64,000 nt of DNA from Mogibacterium diversum. Its GTDB lineage: Bacteria; Bacillota; Clostridia; Peptostreptococcales; Anaerovoracaceae. Of this stretch, positions 49,951 to 58,726 are shown piece after piece. The translations under genes and the position numbers were made by a program. The stretch is taken from assembly GCF_002998925.1 (NCBI RefSeq), contig NZ_CP027228.1:186001-250000 (forward strand). The letters run 5' to 3'. The notes beneath the pieces are model-generated. The model was not told the DNA's origin and did not search any database. It saw nothing but the letters and a program-made list of their open reading frames with translations. How positions within the stretch are numbered: position 1 is the first letter of the stretch; each line of letters begins with the position of its first letter.

Positions 49951-51522
49951 ATGAGGATAACTGTAGAAGATTGCCTTAATCTAGATGCGTTCAAAGGGAG
50001 CACCGTAATTTCCTGCAAGAGAAAGATGGACAGAAGAGTGCGAACCATCTCAGTTTTCGATGAAATTGATTATGAGAAGGGAATCGAGCGCAACGGAGTA
50101 AAGGAACAGATGGTTCTTACCCATTTCTGGAATTGTAAGGATGATATTGATGCTCAGTGCCGAATTGTCGTTGGTTTTGGTAAAAAGGCAATCGCTACAC
50201 TCGTAATATTCCTGCATGAGGAAGGTGTGAGAGCTGTAGACCAAAAGGTAATCAAGACAGCGGAGGAAAATGGACTCCTGATTATCGTTATTCCAGACGA
50301 TAAAGAGACCACGTATGCCGTGCTCATGGAACAGGTGCTTGATAAAATCTTGTACGGACACAACTACAGTGACAATATTTTAAACAACACAATTTATCAT
50401 CTTCTTAACTTTGAAAAGCATAGAAACTTCCAGAGTGCGCTGAAGGAAGCGGCTATAAATAATGATTATCAGGCTATTTTGATGACCTCGGAGTTCAATC
50501 CAATACTCACGATTGAGACTCGCCATGAGGAAACTATTGATAATGCGATAGTTCAGGCCAAGAAGATGGATGTGTCGCACTCGACCATGTTCACCCAGGT
50601 CAATATTAATGACGTAATCACTTACTGGGGGACTATAGATATAAATAATGAGAAGCACATCTTGATGATTGTGGATAATGAGGACAATTACTCGGCTACT
50701 GAGATCAAGAAACTAGCTGAGATTATCGAGCTTGCGATGGGTATGTGGAAGTACACTCCTGAGAGAGATTCAAGGGCTGAATTTATCAAGTCAGCTATAA
50801 GAGGAGATTTGACATTTTGCTACACCCTAATCGACGAGGCTGGACTCAAAGGCAAACAGTTTGTCAGTGTATTCTATGCGAATGGGATAAACAACCGAGC
50901 ATCACAGGATATTCTCGAGAAATATAAATCAGACAAGGGATTCGGCATACTTCCACTCATTGAAGGAAATGAATTTTACGGGATGATTTATGCCGATGCA
51001 GGTGAAGAGAAGGGCGTTCAGCTCAAGAATGATTGCCTCAGAATGTACGATGATCTCAAGGAAGGTCGTAAGGATGTAAGGATTTTTCACTCTACAGGTA
51101 TTGAGGAGCTCGACAGCGCTATAGACGGTTTCAAGATGATTAACGAGACTTGGAATAACGTAGAGGCTGTGTTCCCATATAAGAGGGTGTTTACTAAGTA
51201 CGAGATGTCGATGGTCTGCAACTGTATCAATATTCAGATGCAGAGTAGTGTGCTCAAGAAGATTTACCTAGATTTACTCGAGCCATTTGAACGAGAAGTA
51301 TCTCTAAATAAGGGAAGGTTGCTCCTCGAGACACTCGAAACATTCGTACTTGATGCCGGAATGAATAGTAATAAGACTGCAGAGTTTATGAATATTCATA
51401 ACAACACAGTTCAATACAGACTAAAGCGAATCAATGAGATTCTCGGCGCAGAGCTAACAGGAAACAGAATTATCCCAGGGCTCACTATGGCACTGGCTCT
51501 AAGGAGAATGGAGGATCACTAA
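49951..51522 (+). CDS. PucR-family transcriptional regulator
   Basis: The 523-residue protein has an N-terminal PucR-like sensing domain (TVEDCLNLDAFKGSTVIS, with KKAIATLVIFLHEEGVRAVD and a conserved VIPDD strand), a central GGDEF-like or linker region, and a C-terminal helix-turn-helix of the PucR/CdaR type (LLLETLETFVLDAGMNSNKT followed by FMNIHNNTVQYRLKRINEIL). Such proteins control purine, amino-acid or sugar-acid use. It directly precedes coaX with no gap, so the effect on pantothenate kinase is possible. Target and ligand are unknown. AAGGAG is eight bases before the ATG. Confidence 0.8.
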   Translation: MRITVEDCLNLDAFKGSTVISCKRKMDRRVRTISVFDEIDYEKGIERNGVKEQMVLTHFWNCKDDIDAQCRIVVGFGKKAIATLVIFLHEEGVRAVDQKVIKTAEENGLLIIVIPDDKETTYAVLMEQVLDKILYGHNYSDNILNNTIYHLLNFEKHRNFQSALKEAAINNDYQAILMTSEFNPILTIETRHEETIDNAIVQAKKMDVSHSTMFTQVNINDVITYWGTIDINNEKHILMIVDNEDNYSATEIKKLAEIIELAMGMWKYTPERDSRAEFIKSAIRGDLTFCYTLIDEAGLKGKQFVSVFYANGINNRASQDILEKYKSDKGFGILPLIEGNEFYGMIYADAGEEKGVQLKNDCLRMYDDLKEGRKDVRIFHSTGIEELDSAIDGFKMINETWNNVEAVFPYKRVFTKYEMSMVCNCINIQMQSSVLKKIYLDLLEPFEREVSLNKGRLLLETLETFVLDAGMNSNKTAEFMNIHNNTVQYRLKRINEILGAELTGNRIIPGLTMALALRRMEDH

Positions 51523-52329
51523 ATGCTTCTAGCTGTAGATGTAGGAAATACAAATATAGTGATAGGCGTGTTCAGCAAGTCGCAGCTCATTACCAGCTGG
51601 CGACTTGCTACAGATAGCAGGCGAAGTGCAGACGAGTATGGGATTCTAGTCGAGCAGATGTTCAGACATGAGGGGATAGACCCATCTGACATTGACGATG
51701 TGATTATATCCACTGTCGTGCCTTCGCTGCTTTTTGCCTTACAGCACATGTGCTATAAGTATTTGCACGTATCACCACTTGTTGTTGAGACGGGTGTGAA
51801 GACGGGGCTCAAGATCAAGTGTGATGACCCGCGCCAAATCGGTTCTGACAGGATTGTGAATGCCGTTGCTGCACATCACAAGTATAAGAATCCGCTAATT
51901 GTCATCGATTTCGGAACAGCTACGACTTTCTGCGCGATAACTGAGGACGGAGACTATCTAGGTGGTACGATCGCACCCGGGATAAAAATTTCAGCTAAGG
52001 CGCTTTTTGAGCAGACAGCTAAGCTACCACATGTAGATCTAGAGGTCCCAGGAAATATGATTTGTAAGAATACCATTGAAGGCATGCAATCGGGACTAGT
52101 ATATGGTCATATGGGGCTTACCGAATACATCGTTGAAGGCATGAAGAAAGAGCTCGTAGAAAACTACGGGAAGGATTACGATACCATTAAAGTCATTGCG
52201 ACAGGTGGGCTTGCTCCAATGGTAGAGGATGGCGTAAAGTGCATAGATGTCATTGAAAAGAGACTTACGCTCGATGGCCTAGTGCTCATCTATGAAAAGA
52301 ACAAATCACAGAGGAAGAAACGTAACTAA
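51523..52329 (+). CDS. coaX: Type III pantothenate kinase
   Basis: The 268-residue enzyme catalyses the first step of coenzyme A synthesis and, unlike type I CoaA, is not feedback-inhibited by CoA. It shows the phosphate-1 motif LLAVDVGNTNIVIGVF (2-17), the dimer-site GVKTGLKIKCDDPRQIGSDR (about 95-114) and phosphate-2 VIDFGTATTFCAI. The ATG lies immediately after the PucR-protein stop and the last base overlaps the dusB start. Confidence 0.95.
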   Translation: MLLAVDVGNTNIVIGVFSKSQLITSWRLATDSRRSADEYGILVEQMFRHEGIDPSDIDDVIISTVVPSLLFALQHMCYKYLHVSPLVVETGVKTGLKIKCDDPRQIGSDRIVNAVAAHHKYKNPLIVIDFGTATTFCAITEDGDYLGGTIAPGIKISAKALFEQTAKLPHVDLEVPGNMICKNTIEGMQSGLVYGHMGLTEYIVEGMKKELVENYGKDYDTIKVIATGGLAPMVEDGVKCIDVIEKRLTLDGLVLIYEKNKSQRKKRN

Positions 52330-53294
52330 TGTCAGATACGAGATATATTATTGGCGATGTTGAGCTACCAAATCCATTTTTGTTAGCACCGCTTGCAGGT
52401 GTCACGGATGCAGTTATGAGAAGACTCTGTGAGGAGCAGGGAGCGGCGATGACGTGCACTGAAATGGTGAGTGCAAAAGGTTTATACTACGGAGATAGGA
52501 AGACGCCAAAACTCCTATATATACCTCCGAAATCCGGAATAACAGCAGTCCAAATTTTTGGCAGTGAACCTGATGTGATGTCGTATGCTGCATCGGCTTT
52601 GAACTCAGAACCCAATAAGATTCTCGATATTAACATGGGATGTCCAGTACCTAAGGTTGTAAAAAATGGTGATGGTGCAGCTCTGATGAAGAACCCCGAC
52701 CTTGTCTATGATATCGTATATGCGGTTGTGAAAAATTCTGAGAAACCAGTTACCGTTAAGATAAGAAAAGGATTCGATGAGGAGTCTATCAATGCAGTAG
52801 AAGTTGCGAAGGCCATATCAAGTGCAGGGGCATCTGCTGTTGCTGTTCACGGGAGAACACGGGAACAATACTATTCAGGCAATGCTGACTGGGATATCGT
52901 AAGGCGGGTCAAAGAAGCTGTAGGTATACCAGTTATAGGCAATGGCGATGTATTTACAGGTAAAGATGGCGTGCGCATGATGGAGGAGACAGGATGCGAC
53001 TTTGTCATGGTAGCACGAGGTGCAATGGGAAATCCCTGGATATTTAAAGAATTAAATGCAGCCATCCATGGCGAGGAGGCACCACCTCGTCCAACTGTAA
53101 GAGAACTTAGCATGATGATGATTAGACACCTAGACGAACTGGTTCAACTTAAGGATGAATATTCTGCGGTAAGAGAGATGAGGAAGTTTGTCGCATGGTA
53201 TACTAAAGGGGTGAAGGGAGCAGCTAAACTCCGTGGTAAGATTAATAATATTGAAACACATGCAGAGATGAAAGAGGCTTTGAACATTGAGTAA
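52329..53294 (+). CDS. dusB: tRNA-dihydrouridine synthase B
   Basis: This 321-residue flavin enzyme reduces uridine to dihydrouridine in tRNA. Signature parts are FLLAPLAGVTDAVMRRLC, the catalytic cysteine region LDINMGCPVPKVVKNGDGAALM (split here around 97-118: NMGCPVPKVVKNG), VTVKIRKGFD and AVHGRTREQYYSG. It starts on the last base of coaX (TAATG) and its end overlaps the lipoprotein gene by eight bases, giving an unbroken run coaX-dusB-lipoprotein. Confidence 0.93.
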   Translation: MSDTRYIIGDVELPNPFLLAPLAGVTDAVMRRLCEEQGAAMTCTEMVSAKGLYYGDRKTPKLLYIPPKSGITAVQIFGSEPDVMSYAASALNSEPNKILDINMGCPVPKVVKNGDGAALMKNPDLVYDIVYAVVKNSEKPVTVKIRKGFDEESINAVEVAKAISSAGASAVAVHGRTREQYYSGNADWDIVRRVKEAVGIPVIGNGDVFTGKDGVRMMEETGCDFVMVARGAMGNPWIFKELNAAIHGEEAPPRPTVRELSMMMIRHLDELVQLKDEYSAVREMRKFVAWYTKGVKGAAKLRGKINNIETHAEMKEALNIE

Positions 53295-54564
53295 TAAGAA
53301 GAAACTTAAAGCGGTATCCATCATGTTATTACTGATAATGATAGCTAGTGTACTTGGTGGATGCACGACCTTTGACAATTTCAAAAAGACTTTTGTAGAT
53401 AAGCAGGTAGTTGGTGATGATAACACCATAACCATCGGTATATATGAACCTAGTTCTGGAGAATTTAAAGAACAAGGTGAAGAGGAAATCAGAGGAATTG
53501 AGCTCGCAAATTCTATTTATAGCAATGTAAATGGAATCAAGATTAAACTCGTTAGAGTCGATAACCAGTCTGATGTCAATTCAGCAAAAGGTGCGATACA
53601 GAACCTCATCAAGATGAAACCCTCTGTGATACTTGGGAGTGCCGGTGAGGCAAACTCTATGGTTGCATCACCATATATTGAGGCAGCAAAGATCCCGACT
53701 ATTACGCCGTCTGCTGTCAATCCGCTGATTACTGAGAACAACAAGTATTATTTCAGGGCATCTATTACCGAATCACAGCGCGGAGCAGGGCTAGCCGAAT
53801 ACGTGTACAGTGTGCTCGGATCAAGAAAAATTGCAACGATATCCATGAAGAATGATAGTGCAAACACTGCCATGCAGAGAGGCTTCAACTCCAAGATTAG
53901 CGAACTAGAGCAGGGAACTTCCGGTGATTCTCCCGGCGTTTCGTCCATTGTCTATCAGAAGGCTGTTGATGTCGATTTTGAAAGCTATGGAAAGCTTGTT
54001 AAAAGTATAAAGAAATCTGATGCAGATGTTGTGGTTGTACCGTTTGGGGCAGAGAATTCCGATAAGCTCTTCTCAGAAATAGAAAAAGAAAATCTAGAGA
54101 AGAAGATAACCTTTGTAGGAAGTTCAAACTGGAACAATGAAGACTTTATAGCGATGATGAAGAGCCATCCAAAGATTAAAGTTGTATTTCCGTCGGACTC
54201 CGTGTTCAGCGGTGGAAAAACGACGACAAAGTCTGTAACGGCTGAGACTCAGAGATTCATTATTGAGTATGCAAAGAAGTACGGTAATGATTCCGAACCA
54301 ACGAGTAATGCAGCCCTTGGATATGATTCATATTTGCTGGCCATCAATGCTATCAATAGAGCAAATTCTAAAAAACCAGAGGACATAAGAAAGGCTTTGT
54401 CAGAATTATCAAATGTCAGAGGGGCGACGGGTGTGTTCACTTTTGATGAATATGGAAATCCTATAAAATCAGTAAACCTATCAACAATTAAGTCTGGAAA
54501 GGTTATTTCGCTATATGTGACTAACGACAAGACCACAGCGGAAAATATGGGAAAGATTAAGTAA
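53287..54564 (+). CDS. Solute-binding lipoprotein of the branched-chain amino-acid (LivJ) type, orphan
   Basis: The 425-residue lipoprotein has a signal peptide with a lipobox VLGGC (cysteine at about residue 26). Its fold is of the periplasmic-binding type 1 / receptor-ligand family: ITIGIYEPSSGEFKEQGEEE and IRGIELANSIYS, PSVILGSAGEANSMVASPYI, TNAALGYDSYLLAINAIN-like SNAALGYDSYLLA. Such proteins deliver amino acids or amides to ABC importers, but no permease or ATPase gene is near it. The start is TTG at 53287 with AGAGG nine bases upstream; it overlaps the dusB stop. Nothing downstream extends the operon. Confidence 0.85.
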   Translation: MSNKKKLKAVSIMLLLIMIASVLGGCTTFDNFKKTFVDKQVVGDDNTITIGIYEPSSGEFKEQGEEEIRGIELANSIYSNVNGIKIKLVRVDNQSDVNSAKGAIQNLIKMKPSVILGSAGEANSMVASPYIEAAKIPTITPSAVNPLITENNKYYFRASITESQRGAGLAEYVYSVLGSRKIATISMKNDSANTAMQRGFNSKISELEQGTSGDSPGVSSIVYQKAVDVDFESYGKLVKSIKKSDADVVVVPFGAENSDKLFSEIEKENLEKKITFVGSSNWNNEDFIAMMKSHPKIKVVFPSDSVFSGGKTTTKSVTAETQRFIIEYAKKYGNDSEPTSNAALGYDSYLLAINAINRANSKKPEDIRKALSELSNVRGATGVFTFDEYGNPIKSVNLSTIKSGKVISLYVTNDKTTAENMGKIK

Positions 54565-54634
54565 GTAAATTAAGTATAATCAAGCATTTGAAGTATTGTT
54601 TAGTGCGAGATGCTTTGTAGTTAGAGGTAGTAAA

Positions 54635-56062
54635 ATGAATTATATAGAGTACTTAGAAAATTCAAATTCTGAGATGATTGAAGAGCTTGCAAAGCAGGTA
54701 AGAATTGACAGTGTAAAGTCAGAACCAGTAAGAACACCTGAAGGGGAGCTTTACCCGTTTGGAAAGGGCGTTCAGGAGTCTCTTGCAGAGCTGCTTAAAC
54801 TTGGTGAGAGCATGGGATTCGAGGTCCACAACTATGATAATTACGTTGGAGAAATCGTTTTTCCTGGAGAGCCAGGCGAAGAATCCTTCGGTATAGTTGG
54901 ACACCTCGATGTAGTTCCGGTGGCCGACGATTGGAAGCATGGTCCGTTTAATCCAGTGATTGAAGATGGTTTTATGTATGGACGAGGAACAGCTGACGAT
55001 AAAGGACCTGTTATCGCTGCACTTTTTGCAATGAAAGCAATTAAAGATGCAGGTATTACACCTAAGAAAACTATTAAGCTGATTGCTGGCCTCGATGAGG
55101 AGACCGGCAAGGAAAGCGCTATCCATTACAGAGAAGTAGCAGCGATGCCTGATTTTGGGATTACCCCAGATGCTGACTTCCCCGTAATTAATGGCGAGAA
55201 GGGGATTCTTATATTTGATATCGCACAGAAGCTCAAGAAGCCTACAGCGAAGGAAGGGCTCATGTTGAGCAAGGTTCAAGGTGGACTGGCAGCAAATGCA
55301 GTTCCAGCGCATGCTAGAGCAGTTATAGCTTCAGATGAGAGAGCAAGATATGACGATATTATTGAACTCGCTAAATCATATAGTAAAGAGAGCGGGTATG
55401 ATGTTACCGCTAAAAAGACGGGGACATCATTAGCCGTTGAAGCTCATGGAGTTGCGGCACATGGCTCAGTTCCAGAGAAAGGGCTTAATGCTATAAGTAT
55501 TCTTATGGAGTTCCTAGGCAAGCTTGACCTCTCTGGGGATGAGGTAACTGAGTTTATAGATTTCTATAATGAACATATCGGATTTGATTTAAATGGTGAA
55601 CGCCTAGAATGTCAGTTTGAAGATGATCAATCAGGCAAGGTAATCGTAAACGTTGGAACGATTGATATTAACGATGAAGTTGCCACTATGAAGATTAATA
55701 TAAGAGTCCCAGTAACGTATGATAACTCAGCAGTTATGAAGGGTGTTGAAAGTGTACTAGGACCAAATCAAGGCATAGTAAAGGGTACAGACGATAAAGC
55801 GATATACGTTGATCCAGAAGACGAGTTTGTAAAAACACTGATGGAAGCATATCGAGATTACTCGGGAGATTTAGATAGTGAACCAGTAGTAATCGGTGGC
55901 GGAACATATGCTAAGCACTTTGATGGTGTATTAGCATTCGGAGGACTCTTTCCGTGGGAAGATGATTGCATGCACATGACAGATGAGAGAATCTCTCTTG
56001 ATTCGTATGACAAGATGGCAAAGATATATGCCTCGACCATATATAAGCTTTGTTGTAAGTAG
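54635..56062 (+). CDS. pepV: PepV-type dipeptidase (M20 family)
   Basis: The 475-residue zinc peptidase has the metal-ligand motif VGHLDVVPVADDW (about 87-99, His and Asp), GRGTADDKGP (about 118-127), the catalytic LDEETG (Glu, about 156) and a C-terminal GGGTYAKHFDGVLAFG with the last histidine. The lid domain between them is complete. It hydrolyses dipeptides in the cytosol. The ATG at 54635 has AGAGG at seven bases; the frame opens at 54596. It is followed by the t6A genes with a short gap. Confidence 0.92.
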   Translation: MNYIEYLENSNSEMIEELAKQVRIDSVKSEPVRTPEGELYPFGKGVQESLAELLKLGESMGFEVHNYDNYVGEIVFPGEPGEESFGIVGHLDVVPVADDWKHGPFNPVIEDGFMYGRGTADDKGPVIAALFAMKAIKDAGITPKKTIKLIAGLDEETGKESAIHYREVAAMPDFGITPDADFPVINGEKGILIFDIAQKLKKPTAKEGLMLSKVQGGLAANAVPAHARAVIASDERARYDDIIELAKSYSKESGYDVTAKKTGTSLAVEAHGVAAHGSVPEKGLNAISILMEFLGKLDLSGDEVTEFIDFYNEHIGFDLNGERLECQFEDDQSGKVIVNVGTIDINDEVATMKINIRVPVTYDNSAVMKGVESVLGPNQGIVKGTDDKAIYVDPEDEFVKTLMEAYRDYSGDLDSEPVVIGGGTYAKHFDGVLAFGGLFPWEDDCMHMTDERISLDSYDKMAKIYASTIYKLCCK

Positions 56063-56076
56063 GTATAAGAAGAGAA

Positions 56077-56508
56077 ATGGGTGTTCAGGAACAGATTGTT
56101 TATATAAAAAATGAGCATGATACTGAAGAGTTTGGAATGAAATTGGCTTCCTCATTGGAGCCGGGCGATATTGTGGCTCTAATTGGAGATCTTGGAACTG
56201 GCAAGACTACTTTGACGAAGTATATCGCAAAGGGGCTTGGGGTTACTGAGAATATCGATAGTCCAACCTTCAATATTGTTAAGGAACACAAGAGCGGTAT
56301 AATACCGCTCTTCCATTTTGATGTGTATAGATTATCGAGTGGTGATGAACTTCTCGATATCGGAGCTGATGAATATTTCTATTCTGATGGAGTATGCATA
56401 ATTGAGTGGGCTGATATAGTGGCGGATGTTGTACCTGAGAAAGCAAAGGTAATATTGATAGAGTATGGTGAAAAACAAGGGGAGCGAATTTATAGATGTA
56501 TATTCTAA
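56077..56508 (+). CDS. tsaE: tRNA t6A synthesis ATPase TsaE
   Basis: The 143-residue P-loop protein has Walker A GDLGTGKTTLTK (about 35-46), STFNIVKEHKSG-like SPTFNIVKEH, the Walker B region IIEWAD (about 113-118), and a FHFDVYRL motif. TsaE works with TsaB and TsaD to make N6-threonylcarbamoyl-adenosine at position 37 of ANN-decoding tRNAs. It follows pepV after a short gap and overlaps tsaB by 13 bases. Confidence 0.95.
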   Translation: MGVQEQIVYIKNEHDTEEFGMKLASSLEPGDIVALIGDLGTGKTTLTKYIAKGLGVTENIDSPTFNIVKEHKSGIIPLFHFDVYRLSSGDELLDIGADEYFYSDGVCIIEWADIVADVVPEKAKVILIEYGEKQGERIYRCIF

Positions 56509-57236
56509 GCATTGAGACGACAGGAAAATATGGTTCAGCTGCACTCATAGATGGAGATGGCAGAATCTCATCAAAAAGCTCACATGAAGAAATGAATCAC
56601 CTTAAGGATATCATGCTACTTGCTGATGAATGCCTTAAGGCAGAAGGGATTGGAACTAATTCCATCGACGCAGTGGCGGCTTCTATAGGTCCAGGCTCGT
56701 TTACAGGTATAAGAATTGGGGTATCTAGTGCGAGGGGAATCGCTGAGATGCTTAATATACCTTGTATTTCGATATCTTCTCTAGAGGGAATGGCGGCTCT
56801 TGCTGACGCTCATATGGGTGAGGAAGTAAGATTTTTCGCACCTATCATCAATGCGAGGAGAGGACAGCTCTACGGTGCACTTTTTGAGAGAGATGGCGCC
56901 AGATATAACGCTGTACTTAGTGAGAGGCAGTACATGATAGATGAGTTTTTGGAAGAGATTGATAAAATCGATTCTGAGGAGAATCAGATTATCTTTGTTG
57001 GTGACGGCATAGATGCATATGAAGATAAAATTCGCGAAGCTGGATTATATAGATTAGCTGATGAGGAGTGGCGCTATCAAGATGCTTCGTCAGTGGCTGA
57101 GCTAGCACTTCAAAAATATAACAGTAACAATACAATCACTTATGATTATCTTCTTCCTAACTATATGAGAAAGAGTGAAGCTGAGATGAGACTTGAATCC
57201 GGTACTCTCAGTAGCAAGATAGGGAAGCTCAGATGA
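56496..57236 (+). CDS. tsaB: tRNA t6A synthesis protein TsaB
   Basis: This 246-residue ASKHA-fold protein has ILSIETTGKYGSAALID at the N-terminus, SIGPGSFTGIRIGVSSARG (about 66-84), and a central FFAPIINARRGQLYGALF. TsaB is the non-catalytic partner of TsaD. The start at 56496 lies inside tsaE (AGATGTATATTC), with GGGGAG upstream. The end overlaps rimI by four bases (ATGA). Confidence 0.93.
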   Translation: MYILSIETTGKYGSAALIDGDGRISSKSSHEEMNHLKDIMLLADECLKAEGIGTNSIDAVAASIGPGSFTGIRIGVSSARGIAEMLNIPCISISSLEGMAALADAHMGEEVRFFAPIINARRGQLYGALFERDGARYNAVLSERQYMIDEFLEEIDKIDSEENQIIFVGDGIDAYEDKIREAGLYRLADEEWRYQDASSVAELALQKYNSNNTITYDYLLPNYMRKSEAEMRLESGTLSSKIGKLR

Positions 57237-57715
57237 TAATGGAAACATGTCGGGATAAGGCTAAGATCAGAGTCCGAATTGCAAAGTCCTCAGATCTTGA
57301 TGATATATATGAGCTTGATATGCAGACGTTTGCAATGCCGTGGAGCAAGGAGGCACTTAGCTACGATATACTTGAAAACGATAATGCGTTCGTGATTGTT
57401 GCTGAGTATGAAGGCGAATTTGCAGGATATGCTGATATTTGGACAGTTCTGGATGAAGCTGATCTTAACAGTATCGCAGTGAGAGTTGACTTCAGAAGGA
57501 AGGGAATAGGTGATGCGATTATGCTCGCGATGACTGAAATACTTTCAGCAAATGGCGTGGCAACTATAAACCTCGAGGTGAGAGTCAGCAACATGCCTGC
57601 GATAAAGCTTTACAAAAAATACGGATTTAATGAGTGCGGAGTGCGTCCAGGGTATTATCTAGATAATGGTGAGGATGCGCTGATTATGAAGAGGGAGACA
57701 GGTGGTTATGCATAA
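57233..57715 (+). CDS. rimI: Ribosomal protein S18-alanine N-acetyltransferase RimI
   Basis: The 160-residue GNAT acetyltransferase shows the acyl-CoA loop VRVDFRRKGIGDAIM (about 82-96, with RxxGxG/A), MPAIKLYKKYGFNECGVRPGYY (split around 120-142: AIKLYKKYGFNECGVRPGYY) and the final DALIMKRE. RimI acetylates the N-terminus of ribosomal protein S18. It lies between tsaB and tsaD, the usual order in Bacillota. A second ATG six bases on (MET-CRDK) is also possible. Confidence 0.9.
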   Translation: MIMETCRDKAKIRVRIAKSSDLDDIYELDMQTFAMPWSKEALSYDILENDNAFVIVAEYEGEFAGYADIWTVLDEADLNSIAVRVDFRRKGIGDAIMLAMTEILSANGVATINLEVRVSNMPAIKLYKKYGFNECGVRPGYYLDNGEDALIMKRETGGYA

Positions 57716-58724
57716 TAATAAGCATATTACACTGGGAATAGAATCGAGCTGTGATGAGACGGCAGTAGGCATAGTTGCAGACGGGCGTGAGATTCTAGCA
57801 AATGTCATTTCATCGCAGATTGACATACACACTAAGTTTGGTGGTGTAGTACCTGAAATTGCTTCGAGACGTCACCTTGAGAGTATCAACGATGTAATAG
57901 AGCAAGCGCTAGATGAAGCTGAAGTTACTATGGATGAGGTGGATCTAATAGGAGTAACTTATGGACCAGGATTGGTTGGTGCGCTACTTGTTGGAGTGGC
58001 AACGGCAAAGGCAATGGCGTGGGCTCGAGGTATTCCGCTAGTAGGGGTAAACCATATGCATGGTCATATCGCATCGAATTATCTAGAATATAAGGAACTT
58101 GAGCCACCGTTCATCGGGCTCGTGGTCTCTGGCGGACACACCAACATCATCAAAGTCGATGATTACAACGAGTGTAAGATACTTGGAGCGACCAGAGATG
58201 ACGCGGCAGGTGAAGCGATGGATAAGGTTGCTAGGGTAGTAGGACTAGGATATCCAGGTGGACCAAAGATAGATAAAGCTGCCCGCGAAGGGAATAGAGA
58301 TGCTATCAAATTTAAAAGGGTGTATCTCAATGATGGAAGCTATGACTTCAGCTTTAGCGGACTCAAGACTCAGGTACTAAACTACATAAATAGCGAAAGA
58401 CAGGCAGAAAGAGAGATAAATATACCTGATTTGGCAGCTTCATTTCAGGAATCGATTATGGAAGTTATCGCAGATAAGGCAATCAGCGCAGCTACTTCTT
58501 ATGGAAATAATAAAATCGTAGTGGCTGGTGGCGTTGCTGCTAACAGCAGGCTTAGAGAATTGCTTGAGAGCAAGGGCGAAGCAGCTGGAATCGAGATTCT
58601 TAAGCCAGCTCAGATCCTGTGCACAGACAACGGTGCGATGATCGCTTGCTCTGCATACTATCAGATGAAGAAAGGAGAGTTCGCGGACATGTCATTAGAT
58701 GCGTGCCCCGGACTGGAGTTTTAA
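57708..58724 (+). CDS. tsaD: tRNA t6A threonylcarbamoyltransferase TsaD
   Basis: The 338-residue catalytic subunit transfers the threonylcarbamoyl group to A37. It has LGIESSCDETAVGIV (about 9-23), the metal-binding HMHGH (about 109-113), the substrate loop SGGHTNII (about 133-140), AGEAMDKVARVVGLGYPGGP (about 160-179), and FSFSGLKTQV. The ATG at 57708 follows GGGAG; the frame also opens at an upstream GTG. The end lies two bases before the ABC-F start codon, so the genes are coupled. Confidence 0.96.
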   Translation: MHNNKHITLGIESSCDETAVGIVADGREILANVISSQIDIHTKFGGVVPEIASRRHLESINDVIEQALDEAEVTMDEVDLIGVTYGPGLVGALLVGVATAKAMAWARGIPLVGVNHMHGHIASNYLEYKELEPPFIGLVVSGGHTNIIKVDDYNECKILGATRDDAAGEAMDKVARVVGLGYPGGPKIDKAAREGNRDAIKFKRVYLNDGSYDFSFSGLKTQVLNYINSERQAEREINIPDLAASFQESIMEVIADKAISAATSYGNNKIVVAGGVAANSRLRELLESKGEAAGIEILKPAQILCTDNGAMIACSAYYQMKKGEFADMSLDACPGLEF

Positions 58725-58726
58725 CT

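Noticed and set aside
54719..55312. 197-residue minus-strand frame inside pepV
   Set aside because: Antisense shadow of the dipeptidase gene; Cys/Ser/Phe-rich and no start signal.
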